Positions 1-11,773 are shown, numbered from the stretch's first letter. The stretch: DNA of 64,000 nt from Apoda limacodes (GCA_946406115.1 OX291546.1:15927019-15991018); one strand, 5' to 3'. Numbers and translations are program-made. The notes: generated by a model not told the origin, from the letters alone.

Positions 1-866
1 TATATCTTATTTATATGGATTTCAAACGAGAATTGTTAGCAACAACATTACGTAATCGACACACAAGGATCACTTTAATCTTCACTGTGGGAGGCTGAGC
101 CACCATTACGGTGAATCTTATAATACTTATAAGAGTAATTGAGTTGAACTTGAGGCATATTTCCGTAGAGCTGTCTACAAAACCTTAGCGCCCCGGCACT
201 GTGCTTCATAAGACTGTTTTGACTATTTAAACAAAATGTTTTGTATGTATGTGTTATATTATGTTTGCTGTGAGGATTGTGTGTGCTTATGCTCCAGCGA
301 GCTTTAGATTGTTTTAGCCAGCCCTTAGTTACGACGCTGCACACTTTTGTAGGACGTGCCAGATATTGTAGAGTTAGTGCTATACTTATCTAGAAAACCT
401 TATTTTTATACTCTATTAATCAAATATAAAATGTTTCTTACAAGTGTTTTGACACGAATGTCGATTGATGAGTTCTTGTATAATCACCATCGGTCGCAAC
501 CTCAGCGTTGGTTGCAACGAACACAACTGTTAGCACCAAAAAAAAGTAATGGCTGAACATTTTGACTAACTGTGTGTTTTTTTGTTGTCAATCTTGTTTT
601 ATACCGATCTTAATTATTGATTAAATTGACAAACACCAGTCGTTATCATAATAAATTGAATTATTAAATCAATGCCGATTGCGAAGTGCGAAGCTGGTAT
701 TAAGATTAGGGCCCACATAGATACCATAGTTAGTTTTGTCAGTCATTAATTATTTATCATAGTCATTATTGTCTCGTTCTCTTGTAAATTTATAAAATGA
801 TCAAATAAAAAACATTTTCATCTTCTGTATTACCTATGTATGACAGGTATTTGTCATAAGTACTTA
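1..866. other. no recognisable gene
   Basis: AT-rich sequence with short open frames only. I see no domain, splice-supported exon or repeat that I can name. Confidence 0.5.
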
Positions 867-990
867 CAGTGCAACAAACTTTTCTAACCTTGGGTGTTAG
901 GTCGCTGGTGTCGTTTAAGTTCACACTATTTCAATATGGCGACTGAAGTTTTGATTTTTGACTACCGGGCCAGAAAAGTTTGTTGCACTA
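867..990. mobile_element. mariner-type MITE, 124 bp
   Basis: The two ends are inverted copies of (C/T)AGTGCAACAAACTTTTCT, and the element is flanked on both sides by TA (865-866 and 991-992). A TA target duplication with short terminal inverted repeats is the signature of Tc1/mariner non-autonomous elements. The 80-bp interior has no coding capacity. Confidence 0.8.
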
Positions 991-1178
991 TAAATTAGTA
1001 TTGCATTCATATTTTATTGTGCTGAATTTAAAATAACTTTGAATAGGTATGTTTATTTCAAATATTAGAATCAAAAGAAGAAAAAATCTTTGGAGCGGGT
1101 TGTATGTAATAAGAATTTTATACTTTAAATACATATTTTTGATTTTTAGGATGAGTGAGTGGATTTTGTTTTAAAAAA

Positions 1179-1422
1179 TCTATACTAATATTATAAATAC
1201 GAAAGTTACTCTGTCTGTCTCTCTGTAACCTCTTTATGCTTAAACCGCTGTACCGCATAAGATAAAATATGGCATGGGGATAGTTTATCCCGAGGAAGGA
1301 TATAGGTTACTTGAAAACGTCAAGTGTGACTCATATTTTTTTTATTATTATTACGGAGTTGCCGTTGAAATCCTACTCCGATAACCGAATAAGGGGCGGA
1401 TCGAGCCGCGGGCAAAAGCTAG
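1179..1422 (+). mobile_element. non-autonomous Helitron, complete
   Basis: It starts TCTATACTAATATTATAAA directly after an A and ends in CTAG directly before a T, so the A|TC...CTAG|T insertion rule holds. A GCGG/CCGC stem (1396-1409) lies about ten bases before CTAG, the usual 3' hairpin. It has no terminal inverted repeats and no target duplication. Sequence of this type is dispersed in lepidopteran genomes; the exact family name is not asserted. Confidence 0.85.
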
Positions 1423-1520
1423 TTTTATTATAATTTTATTGTTGTAAAATTTAGTCACTATAATTAACATAAAAGATGTAAAGTGTGACATTTATGATGA
1501 AACATGGTTCAGATAACGGA

Positions 1521-1662
1521 CCGCCTACAAGGTGGTCAGACGACATAGCGAAGGCCGCAGGAAGACGCTGGATGCAGGCCGCTTCCAACCGTTTTCTTTG
1601 GAAATCTATGGGGGAGGCCTATGTGCAGCAGTGGACTTCTTGCGGCTGAGATGATGATGATG
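1521..1662 (+). pseudogene. RTE-type LINE, C-terminal end and tail
   Basis: The frame reads RPPTRWSDDIAKAAG, then GEAYVQQWTS, then a stop at 1647-1649 followed by GATGATGATGATG. This is the characteristic C-terminus and GAT-repeat tail of lepidopteran RTE-like endonuclease/reverse transcriptase ORFs. Only about 42 codons survive, so it is a 5'-truncated insertion. Inactive. Confidence 0.85.
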
Positions 1663-1767
1663 TTTTAGGTTATCAAAAATTATTTCTATATTTTTCGAAG
1701 AAATAGTCATCATAGCTTCTCTTGGTTATTTTGGTCCATTGATCGACAAAAGCCTCCCCTTTATGAG

Positions 1768-1890
1768 CAACTCGCCAGATTCGCAACTCGCCAGATTCTC
1801 AACTCGCCAGATTCTCAACTCGCCAGATTCTCAACTCGCCAGATTCTCAACTCGCCAGATTCTCAACTCGCCAGATTCTCAACTCACCAG
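1768..1890 (+). repeat. 16-bp minisatellite, left arm
   Basis: There are seven almost perfect tandem copies of CTCGCCAGATTCTCAA from 1771 to 1882, plus a partial copy. Three units make 48 bp, so every frame repeats every 16 residues. The preceding short segment (about 1751-1767, ending TTTATGAGCAA) matches, inverted, the sequence next to the minisatellite at 14858-14945. That places the array at the 3' end of an RTE-like LINE frame. Confidence 0.9.
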
Positions 1891-2063
1891 AAGTACAATG
1901 AATTACAAAATAGAGCAGTACATTAGAATATTAAAGCTTTTTAACCGACTTCAATTAAGTAGGTTCTTAAAAGTAGGTTTGTAATGTACCTACATAAAAA
2001 TCAAGTGTGAGTTTAATTAACGCACTTTTAAGTAAATATGTACTGTTTTTAATTATTTCGAAT

Positions 2064-2525
2064 GACAGCTGTCAAACTATAAATCGCTATATCTCCTTAA
2101 CTATTAATCTTAGACTAGTAGTTTCGTTACAGAAGTGATAGATCTCGTCAATATCTCTATTTTACATGACAGCTGTCAAACTATAAATCGCTATATCTCC
2201 GTAACTATTGATCGTAGACTAGTAGTTTCCTTACAGAAGTGATAGATTGAGATCTTTACTTCTGATGACAGCTGTCAAACTATAAATCACTATATCTCCA
2301 GAATTATTGATCGTGGACTAATTGTTTTGTTACTGAAATAATAGATCTCATCGAGATCCTGATTTCTAATGACAGCTATCCCACTATAAATACCTATATA
2401 TCTGTAACTATTGACAGAGAATAGCAGTTTCTTCAGAGATCTAATCAAGACCTTTATTTCAGATGACAGCTGTCAAATTAGAAACTACCATGTCTTCGTA
2501 ACTATTGATTATAGACTAGTTGTTG
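2064..2525 (+). repeat. ~100-bp tandem repeat, five units (left arm)
   Basis: GACAGCTGTC or a variant recurs at 2064, 2168, 2267, 2371 and 2465, a period of 94-104 bp. Each unit runs GACAGCTGTC, CTATATCTCC, ACTATTGATC, GACTAGTAGTTTC, AGAAGTGATAGATCT. The same unit occurs inverted at 13860-14170 and at 37090-37510. GACAGCTGTC is itself a perfect 10-bp palindrome. Confidence 0.9.
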
Positions 2526-2664
2526 CTATTTAAACATACGTGTACTGTTCTGTAACTCCAAGTTTAATAATAATAATATCAGTAATAACTTTGGCGGGAA
2601 AATTGGTGCACCACCATTAAGAAAAGGCCCTTCACTGCGAGCTTACTCTAATTAAAAACTAAAA

Positions 2665-4977
2665 CCAAAAGGCCTGACTGACGTAACTGTGGAATTAAAC
2701 GGTGAACAAAACATACTACCGGTGGTCATTATGAAGAGAGCAGACCCATTATTATTCGGGTTACAGTGGAGTGAAATATTTAACATGGACTTTTCCAATC
2801 CAGTTTATTCAATAAAGATAAGCTCCAACAACATCAAATAATTACTAAATAACATTATTAAGAAACATATTGAGCTTTTTAACAACAAATTGAGAAAAGT
2901 TAAAGATTATCAAGTTAACATTCATATCAAGACTAATGCAGAACCGAAACACCTACCACCTAGACCTGTTAAATTTAGTTTGAAGAAGAATGTTGAAACC
3001 GAACTACAACGTTTAGTAGAACAAGGTATCATCACCCCAGTTAATCCAAATGAAATACCAATAGAATGGGCAACCCCAACTGTCGACGTACTAAAACCAA
3101 AAGGACAAATACGGATTTGTGGTGATTACCGAACTACTGTTAACCAAGCATTAATTCAGCACATGCATCCCGTTCCATAATTCGATCAACTACGTTAACG
3201 TTTAGCAAATGGTGATAAGTACTCTAAAATTGATCTAAAAGATGCGTATCTACAATTTGAAGTCGCACCAGACTCCAAAAAGTATCTTATCATCTCAACA
3301 CACAAAGGTTATTACCAGTACAATACAATGCCATTTGGAATTTCAACGGCCCGATCTATTTTTCAAAGTTTTTTAGAAAAACTACTTGAAGATATTCCAA
3401 ATGTTGCAGTGTATTTGATGACATAGCCGTAACAGGAAAAGATGACAAAAAACACCTAGAAAATCTTTCTAGTGTCTTAACAAGATTGCAAAAAGCTGGC
3501 TTGAAGGTAAATTAAAAAAAATGTTGAAATTGAATATTTAGGACATCTTATAAACAAGAAAGGAGCAAGCCCTACAAAATTCAAAGTCGAAGCTATATTA
3601 AAAGTACCTCTCAAAAACACCAAAGAACTCAGATCCTTCCTTGGACTTGTAAATTTTTATGAGCGTTTCATACCACATCTACATGGATTATGCGCAGATG
3701 TACATGAATTAACGGGACATAGACAAAAATGGCAGTGGAAGGACAAAGAAGATAAGGTATTTCAAAACATAAAACGTATCATTGCGAATTCTAAATATCT
3801 CATTGCTTTGAATGAAAACCAACCATTATACCTTGCTTGCGATGCTTCCGAAAAGGGCGTTGGAGCTGTGTATTATAAAATTCAAAACGTTGACCAGCCC
3901 ATAGCTTTCGCTTCTCGAAAATTAAAACCTGCGGAGAGCAAATACTCAGTCATTCATCGAGAGGCTCTAGCGATCTTCTTTGGAATAAGAAAGTTTGATC
4001 AATACTTAAGAGGAACGAAGTTTACACTTGAAACCGATCGTAAGCCTCTAATACATATATTAGGACCTCAAAGAAATATACCTAAGATTGTTAATAACAG
4101 ACTTGTAAGGTGGGCATTGACAATAGGCAGCTATGACTATGACATCGTATACAAAAAAGGAGAACATAATATTGTGGCTGACTACCTGTCTAGAATGTCT
4201 AACCCTGATGAACAACTATGCCAAACTGAAAAATTAGTAAACAAAATAAGTGAACAACAAAAGCAGGGCAAAATCCGAGATCTAACATACGAGGAACGAG
4301 GAAATTATCAGAAAAGAAACTAAAAATGATTCAATCCTTAGACAAGTATCACAATGTATAAAATTAGATTGGAAAAACTATCACAATGAAAGTGACCTTA
4401 AGCCGTTTTACAGAAAACGTGATGAAATTTCTTTAGAAAACAAAATCGTTATGTGGCAAGAAAGAATTGTGATGCCAAAAATATTGCAACTTAAGACCTT
4501 AGAGTATTTGCACACTGGACATCCTGGATCATCTTCAATGAGAGCTCTGGCACGGTTTCATGTTTGGTGGCCGTCAGTCGAAGAAGACATTGAATTTCAT
4601 GTAAAAAAATGTTACAAATGTCAAGAAAACAGACCAAACAATCCTGAACTTCCTGTTTTTTCCCGGTCAATTCCAAATCGAGTGTGGGAAAGAATTCACA
4701 TTGATTTTGCAGGACCATTTAATGGGAAATATTGGCTTATACTTGCTGCCGCGTTGTCTAAATGGATCGAAGTGAAACCCATGGTAAAAATAACCACAGC
4801 AAAATTATGCGATAAACTTGAAGGTATTTTTCGACTTTTGGAATACCACAAGTTATAGTATCCGATAATGGACCGCAACTAACATCAAACGAATTCACCA
4901 AAGGAGCGCCTCCACTACGACTACGTAATCATCGCCAAATGAGACGTCCAATTCGTCTCATTGAACAATTGGACTAA
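2665..4977 (+). pseudogene. pol: Ty3/gypsy pol relic (RT, RNase H, integrase)
   Basis: Pol of a Ty3/gypsy LTR retrotransposon, not functional. In order: the protease/RT junction (about 2690-2840); reverse transcriptase (2890-3650), with a one-base deletion at the YLDD site near 3417 and further stops; RNase H (about 3800-4200, with DASEKGVGAV, HREALAI and ETDRKPL); the integrase HHCC finger (4510-4630); and the start of the catalytic core (IDFAGPF near 4705, SDNGPQLTS near 4862). After that second catalytic Asp the frame jumps to a basic C-terminal tail ending in TAA at 4975. An internal deletion has therefore removed the catalytic Glu and most of the integrase C-terminus. Gag, the 5' LTR and the primer-binding site are absent. 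Confidence 0.93.
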
Positions 4978-4988
4978 ATGGGGAGGAA
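4978..4988 (+). other. polypurine tract of the gypsy relic
   Basis: ATGGGGAGGAA lies directly between the pol stop codon and the TG that starts the 3' LTR, where plus-strand priming occurs in LTR retrotransposons. Confidence 0.7.
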
Positions 4989-5157
4989 TGTCATAGAGTA
5001 GCTACTACTTCCATACAATGTCATATTAAAAAAACATTATGAACGTCTTTTTTTATAGACATTAACATTAACAAAATATAAACTATTTTTGTGTATAAAA
5101 TGTTTTAATTCAAAGATATATTAGAGAGAATGAACTAATAATAGTGTATAGAAAATC
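4989..5157 (+). mobile_element. 3' LTR of the gypsy relic (end uncertain)
   Basis: It begins TGTCATAGAG immediately after the polypurine tract. The 3' limit is a guess (AAAATCA near 5157), because no 5' LTR is present for comparison and the following sequence passes into a tandem array. Confidence 0.45.
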
Positions 5158-5935
5158 ATTAGAGAGACAGACGGACCTATTAAGTACATAGATAAATTAT
5201 TAACAGACTCGTTACTTACCCCTTAAGTGAAATTAGGATAGTACCTGAGAAATTACCTTAAAGACAGACTGACTGACTGAGTATCTACATAAATAATCCA
5301 CTCGACGGCTCGTTAGTAACCCCTTAAGTGAAATTATAAAATTATAACAGTACATGAGAAGCCACTCCAAGGACAGATAGACAATCTAAATAAATACGGA
5401 ACCTACCGCTATCTTTACTGGCTACCCCCTGTCTTACTTTTTAATCTAATAATAATATATGGAGAATCACCGTAAAGGCGGCCTAATAGATTAAATACGA
5501 AAAAACCCACAAATATACTCGCAGACTCCCCTTTAAGTAAATATCAAGACTACATTAGTAATTTATCAATAGATTCTCTCGCTTACCCTTAAGTGGAATG
5601 ACGAATGTAAAATAGTAAATAAGAACCCATTATGGAAACAAACGGACATACTAAGTACATGGAATAATCTGTTGACAGGCTCCTTAAGTGAAATTATAAA
5701 CTAAAATGTTACCTATATGAGAAATCACCTCAAAACCAGTGAGATAGATTAAATGCACAAGAAACCCACTGCAATCCTTTCGGACTACCCCTTAAGTAAC
5801 CTTATAATAGTATATGGAGAATCATCTTGAAGACGGACTAACGGATTAGATATAAATGTAACCCTGAAATGAAACTAAAGCCTACCCCTTAAGTAAAGTT
5901 ATGACATTGTTCTAACCGTACCTGAAAATCCACAT
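5158..5935 (+). repeat. degenerate ~100-bp tandem array
   Basis: The core CCCCTTAAGTGAAATTA recurs, with changes, near 5219, 5321, 5528, 5680, 5784 and 5883. The linkers are themselves related (GACAGAC..., ATTAAGTACAT, GAGAAT/AATCACC). Spacing is close to 100 bp. It is not related to the GACAGCTGTC repeat and lies directly next to the gypsy LTR. Confidence 0.75.
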
Positions 5936-6640
5936 ACATTCATGACTATTATTTTACCACTGTGGTCAACGCCATCTGTGTAGCAATCGTAGAACTACTC
6001 AACCGATCGATATCCTAGCTAGCTATCTAATAGTCTTGGAGATATTGAGAAGGCCTTATAGAGGGCGCGGTTGACAAAGTCATATTAGTATTGAATTCCA
6101 ATATCCAAACCTACTAATCATAGGTTCAGGGTCGTCAACGTGTAACCCTAACTGGGAATCGTCCAGGAAAATTCACATATACAACCATGCCTTAAGGGTT
6201 CGTAAGTTGTTCTATCCAGAATTAGGGTTACTAACACATTCGAATATTGCAATAAAACCTACTTAACAGTAAAGTTTAGATTACGTACGTTATATCAGTC
6301 TTTATTTCACGAAAATCTATGGAGTATTACGGAAGTTGTGACCGTGAGAAAGTTTTGAGCACTTTTTAAATTTCCAAGATTGCGCGCGCTTGACTCGTGA
6401 CGTCAGGGTTCCCGTCAATCCTTGTCGCTCGTGGCCCGCGCCGTATGAAACTCATTAAAGTTATATCTCGCAGGCGCTGCAGTTATTCTATTTCATTGCT
6501 TTTTTTAGGTATTAGTTTACTGTTGTTTGAACCAATCAACCTCTTAGTTAAATAAGTGCCTTGTGAGGAAAATCTGTTTATTATCTAAATCTGCAAGTTT
6601 AAGTTTCGCAATAACAGGGCGTTCAGGTTTTTCAATTAAT
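5936..6640. other. no gene; GC-rich patch at 6370-6480
   Basis: Non-coding. A CpG-rich patch holds CGTGACGTCAGGGTTCCCGT and resembles, in inverted orientation, sequence at 9900-9960. Confidence 0.5.
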
Positions 6641-6644
6641 CTAC

Positions 6645-7801
6645 CTTGACATAGGCAAACTTATGAGGCACGATTTCTTTCTTTAGTTTGAGCCGTTCCC
6701 CAACTAAATTGTCCTTTTCCATCTGAAACCAAAAAAAAAATTAAAATTAAAACAAAAAGTTTAATTTTTGCTTAAATGTTTCTAAAATTTTATACACTAA
6801 GTAGGTATACTTACGTAAATAGGTACGGCCCGCTAATAACTTTAGATTGATCACTACTGTCCTTCTGAAACTTACTACACTTATAAACAAACACACCTAC
6901 CTATTGTTACTTGTTAAGTTGGTATTAGTGGTTAAAAGTCATAGTTTAGGTAGATAATAATCCTACTAATATTATAAACGTGAAAGTTTGTTTGGATGGA
7001 TGTTTGTTCCTCTTTCACGCGAAAACTACCCCTAGTAGCACTTGAGGTTGGTTTATGGTTGGCCCATTGTATCCAAGTCGGTTGGCCAACGGTGGACTTT
7101 GTCATCCCTTATAACTGTTACCCCAACAATGCTACCCTACGATGGGCCAACTGATGAAAAGAGAACTACGTAAGGACAACTGAAACTTTTCTTACAATAA
7201 TCCAACAGTATGTTTTTCCTAATGGGCTTACAGTAGTGCGCCATTTTTTGTTTTTGCAGGGCCACCGTAATTTAAGAAGGTTGGGCCAACATGCAAATAT
7301 AACTGTATAATGTGGGTGGGATGATTATGTTGAGCCGATTAAAGTTTTTAATGTTGGGCCAACTATATTATTGTATGTAATGCAGTACTGCATGGATTTT
7401 AATGGAACTTAACAAAAATGTTGCTTATACATCAGAATAACATATAGGCTATAATTTATGCGCAGACGAAGTCGCGGGCAGCAGCTATTACGGAATATTA
7501 TACGTACAATTCCATTGCTTTTTTTCAAATACCTACTTATCGCTTGGTTATTCTAGGTCAGTAGTAGGTACTAGGTAGGTGGGTTATAGGTACTTATCAC
7601 GAGAAAAGCATAAATTAAATAGTTACTTACATCGAAATGATCTTTACAACAAAATAAAATAGTCTTCGGTCCTATTGAATCCTGTCTGCGTACTGCGGTC
7701 ATCCATTTCTTCCGTATTATAGAATTTTTAGGTACATTAAAAAACAGTTTGTCGGGTGTTTCAACATTGGAATTAAAACATTTAGGCACTGCACAGTATT
7801 T
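6645..7801 (-). CDS. THAP zinc-finger domain, two exons
   Basis: Exon A, 7801-7631, encodes KYCAVPKC, then FNVPKN, W and CCKDHFD. This is a C2CH THAP finger with Cys-x4-Cys at the start and Cys-x2-His at the end. It closes with a perfect donor (GAT|GTAAGT). Exon B, 6722-6645, follows a strong acceptor (a T tract, then GGTTTCAG) and adds LKKEIVPHKF, the family's conserved C-terminal block; it then meets a donor-like AAG|GTAGAT before a stop. Both exons are phase 0, giving 83 in-frame codons. THAP domains bind DNA in host regulators and in P-element and Kolobok transposases; nothing here decides between these. No ATG is seen: an in-frame stop lies just upstream of 7801, so a 5' exon is implied. 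A Helitron sits in the intron. Confidence 0.75.
6961..7488 (+). mobile_element. Helitron-like element in the THAP intron
   Basis: It starts TCCTACTAATATTATAAACG after an A and ends GTCGCGGGCAGCAGCTAT|T, one base off the canonical CTAG|T. It is the same type as the element at 1179-1422 but longer, with about 300 bp of unrelated interior. Confidence 0.7.
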
Positions 7802-7804
7802 CTG

Positions 7805-8390
7805 CCGCCCTTACGATAAACGCACTAACTAGGTTTTGACACTTTTCGAGAAAAGCATGTTTTAAAATCATATTTTTATTTTGTTCGTATCTTCGGAACT
7901 ACATGAGATACCATAACTCAAGAGGTACCAAAACAAAGAGAAGGGTTTCAGGAATACAAAAAATACAAATGTATATAATTATACATCATAGTGGACTATA
8001 TAACTCAAAAAAGGTACTTATCACTAGCAGCCTTTTTTACTTTTAACCCATGATAACTAGTCATAAACACCTCAACTACCCTACTTGAGGCTTTTATGCT
8101 AAGTAAATCGATATGATTCACTTTTTTGTTGTTAACTTTTACCGCAACCCTTCAATAACACATATCATAAGTGCATTCAGTACTTCATGTAATCCGTTTT
8201 TTTTATAAAAATGGCTGAGTTTGAAGAGATAATAAAAAGTTTTTGTAACAAAATTTGTTATTATCAAATTTTTAAAAAAGATTTAATACAGTAAAATCAA
8301 TTTTTCAATCAAAGTATTTTATTTCTGTAAAAATAAATGTTCTCTAGGCAAGTAAAAATACGATGTTTTTTAGATAACATATCTTCTTCT
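7805..8390. other. no recognisable gene
   Basis: AT-rich sequence upstream of the THAP exon. I see no supported exon or repeat. Confidence 0.4.
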
Positions 8391-8492
8391 TCTTCTTTCA
8401 AGTGCCATCTCCGTCCAGGAGGTTGGCGACCATATGTCTATATGTCTCTCTTTCTTTAGTCAAGTGAATTAGTCTGTCTATGCTCTTAACAT
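8385..8492 (-). mobile_element. LINE 3' tail fragment
   Basis: On the minus strand the segment ends in repeated GAAGAAGAAGA after ...GGTCGCCAACCTCCTGGACGG. The RTE-like fragment near 16565-16600 on the plus strand has the same kind of GAAGAAGAAG ending. Confidence 0.55.
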
Positions 8493-8890
8493 ATCACATT
8501 AAATAAAAAAAACATATCCAAAATCAAAATATATATAATTATTATTATAAGGTACATTTAACCGTTACATATTCAAGTATACAAAATGGGTATAAGATTA
8601 CCTTTTACAATACAATATGGCAGTTTTATTTCATCCAAGAAAATATTATAAAGACGCAATATTAATGTAGGTAAAAATGTCAATAAAAAAATCAAACAGA
8701 AATGTCGTATATTTGACGTCTAATTCGTCAATTATATCTTTTTCCTTCTTTTGTAATGCCAAACTTCAGGAAAAGATTTTTTTTGCCTAATAAAAATCTA
8801 GAAATTTCCAATCTTCTACATGACTCTCTTTGTACTTCAGTAAGAATTCACTCCTCTAAACTTTGACCTACTTCAGTTCCTTCAAATATT
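8493..8890. other. no recognisable gene
   Basis: AT-rich, non-coding. Confidence 0.4.
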
Positions 8891-8892
8891 GG

Positions 8893-9346
8893 TTCTGTAT
8901 TTTAAGAGTTCTGTACCCCAAAAGGGAAGAAGGAACCTTCATAGGATCACTTATTGTCCGTCTGTCTGTCTGTATTTCAAGATTTTTCTCAGAAAACGCG
9001 TGGAGGTATGAAGTTGAAATTAATATCTAATACTAAGGTTTACGGTTCCTTGAAGCTGAAAAAGCTTCTAAGTCAAGGCAATAAAAAATACGGCCTAAAT
9101 ATGGACATTTTTGACGCATATTTTGGCATTCAATTGGAATCAATCAAAATCTACGAGGTACTTCCCCTTGTCATGAAATTTGAGAGGAAGCAAGGTCTTA
9201 CAACATCAAAGCTATAGGAAAAAATGCAAAAAATGATTATGAGGCATAGACCTGTGAGACTTTATCACATCATGGAAGAACTTTAATATATAATAAGTTT
9301 GTACGGAACCAGGAACGGAGCCAGACTCGCACTTGGTCGGTTTTTT
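8893..9346 (+). mobile_element. 'GGTACGGAACC' family repeat, copy 1
   Basis: The left part reads ...TTCTGTACCCCAAAAGG and GTCCGTCTGTCTGTCTG. The right end reads GTACGGAACC...GCCAGACTCGCACTTGGTCGGTTTTTTT. This end-pair defines a repeat that is very common in Lepidoptera. The central part (ATATCTAATACTAAGGTTTACGG, AATAAAAAATACGGC) recurs at 54090-54250, so the two copies belong to one subfamily. The 87-codon open frame inside is not a known protein. Confidence 0.75.
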
Positions 9347-9349
9347 TAT

Positions 9350-9790
9350 TTATGTTGAGATGATACGACGAAAAATCGGAAACAGTCATAGTCTTTACAG
9401 TATGTTTTTTAGCCTGTCAATTTTTACGGTGTCTATGAAATCATCATAATTTAAATTTTTCTTGTTTTTTATTGACATTTTCACCTGACGAAAAGTATTT
9501 GCCGACATGAAAGTGTGTCCCGGTTCAAATTATTTTACCGAGATTGTTTCCGTCCGAGTTCACTTTTGTTCATATTTACAAGAAAACAAGTTTCAAGTTG
9601 ATGCTATTAATCTAAGTACTTCGACAATCTCAAACATAGTGCATTTATGACTAGCAAGCTATTGAATGCTAGAAAACAAGTTTTGTACTAACTATAGATA
9701 ATGCGTTTTTGATATGTAAAACTGCAGCCAAAGTCTAATTAATGCGTTTATAACATTGAAGAAATTAAGTTAGAGACGAAATCATAAAAT
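9350..9790. other. no recognisable gene
   Basis: AT-rich, non-coding. Confidence 0.4.
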
Positions 9791-9879
9791 GTTACTTTGA
9801 GAAAGTTGTAGATCTCGTTCTCCTGATATCAGATATATATAAAACCGCCAGTACGAGCGACCAGCATCGGTGATTGAAT

Positions 9880-10035
9880 GAATAAGAATGCCCACTTTCC
9901 GGGCCAGCGCGCTTAGTTGTCGCGTTGACAGGAATCGTGATGTCACAGCGCGATCAAACGCCGAGTGCGTTTTAATTATGGGACGCGCGAAAATGCGCAC
10001 TTTGATTGCTATTATCTCGGCCATCTTTACGTATA
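9880..10035. repeat. GC-rich patch, inverted partner of 6370-6450
   Basis: Reverse-complemented, it reads TGTGACATCACGATTCCTGTCAA, against GTGACGTCAGGGTTCCCGTCAA at 6400. It is CpG-rich, unlike its surroundings. It could be a promoter-like or terminal part of an old repeat; no gene follows. Confidence 0.5.
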
Positions 10036-11126
10036 TAAAAAAAGGTAAAAATGCAATGTTCTTGTATTTTCGTCTAGATTACTTTGGCATATCTAGAATA
10101 AAACATTGGCCAGGTTGATTGTTGGGCCCGCCACCGAATTATCACTTCGGCCGATTAATGACTAAACGGTCAGACTTTTCATACATTTGCCTGTGCATCG
10201 TAGTGCCCAGCTGGCGTCCCGTAGTCACGTGATGCGCAGAATTCACAGATTTGTTTTCTGCGCAGATACAGAGTCTAATCGTGCTGCTCGACCATCCTTC
10301 GACTAATTTACGTTGGTTCGGTTTTGTTTTAGTATCTCGCAACCCAGTCGATACGAATTTCGCTATTAGGTCTAGAATTGGGTTTATAATTACAAACTAT
10401 GGGGATTATCTACACTCGGATGTAAGAGCTTATGGAAAGCAATACTATAGAATCAAGACAAAGCCTAAAGGTCGTCTAACTTGTACGCCCAATTGTTCAT
10501 GCACTTTTACGGAAATTAATATTGAAAATAAATGGTTTATATTCGGGTTTTAGGCAATCCTAAGGACCTCGAGTACTGTCTAGCCTTTATGCAGTTATCA
10601 AATGTACTGTACCTATTATCTAAATCACACATATAACTTTTTAAGGAATATGTATATAAAACCCACCTCTTGATGGACTCTATGAGTTAGGTTTAGTCAC
10701 ACTAGCTTACCTTGAGACTTTGCCCTTTCCTATCGATTAGTACCTAATTAAATAGGTAATTGAACATTGACCACATACTCATGTCCTAAACTATCCTTTG
10801 AAATAGGAAAGTAGGGCTCACTATCAACTCCTACATTTATAACACCACAGGGATGGCAAACAAGTAGGCGACCGTAGGTTCAACCATACTATAGTAACTA
10901 ACTAAGGAATTAAGGGGAACATTTCTTTACTATTTAAATACGTACTACAACCGGATCGGTTTGGACTCTAACCCCAAAGGTTAAATCACCCCCCTAGTCC
11001 GGAGGGGTTATACTTACTCAAAGCACATGCCGCGTAGACTAAGTCCACAAAGAAATAATAAAAGGGGCGAACAATAGCTAATTAAAGAGGACCATTTAAG
11101 TACTCTCGGTCCTATGTCAGATGGGC

Positions 11127-11129
<3 letters not shown>

Positions 11130-11158
<29 letters not shown>
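11130..11158. repeat. (TA)n microsatellite
   Basis: Uninterrupted TA dinucleotide tract. Confidence 0.95.
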
Positions 11159-11164
<6 letters not shown>

Positions 11165-11773
11165 ATTTGTAAGGAAGGCATATCCACATCTTTCGGGCAT
11201 CCATACAACAATTCCGAGCCTCATCAGTTAGTAGAGAATTGTGTATGGTTATACTAATACGTTTTTTTCTTCAAGGGGGTGATTCATGGAGAAGAATAGA
11301 ACAAATCATGACCCACTAGCGTCACCTCATAGCCAGTTAATAAAGTTTGGTCAAGGTTGCGTTTCTGTCATTTCCATCTTAAATGGTTCAGTCAAAGATG
11401 CAATTTAAACAGTATAAAACAAATAAAATAAAGCCTAGATAGTCTAATTAAAATAAGACTCGTTAGATTAATGTCGAGGCCATGAAAGACATGGGAGGTT
11501 TACGTTTATATTCACACAGGTATCAAATATTTAAATGTTGACACAATAATAATTAAGTTTCTAAATCTATCCATTGCCGCAATGGGTGACTTTTATTTAT
11601 CTATGAATTCCTTAAGGAGATTGGGTTAAACATCCCACATTAAATTTTAGCCACCCATTACCTAGACGGAATTTAATCCGGATCTCACACAACCATCTTT
11701 GGTATCTAAATATTATTCAAATCATTTCTTTATCTTATTAGATCAATGACACGACACAATAAAACGTATTAAT

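Noticed and set aside
1768..1890. CRISPR-like array
   Set aside because: Units are directly adjacent with no unique spacers, in a eukaryotic genome; it is a minisatellite.
1739..1984. 81-codon ORF with a 16-residue repeat (NSPDSQLARFSTRQIL)
   Set aside because: It is the translation of a 16-bp minisatellite; three DNA units equal 16 codons in any frame, so the regular peptide repeat is not evidence of a protein.
8954..9217. 87-codon ORF
   Set aside because: It lies entirely inside a dispersed repeat whose other copy (about 54040-54250) does not keep the frame open.
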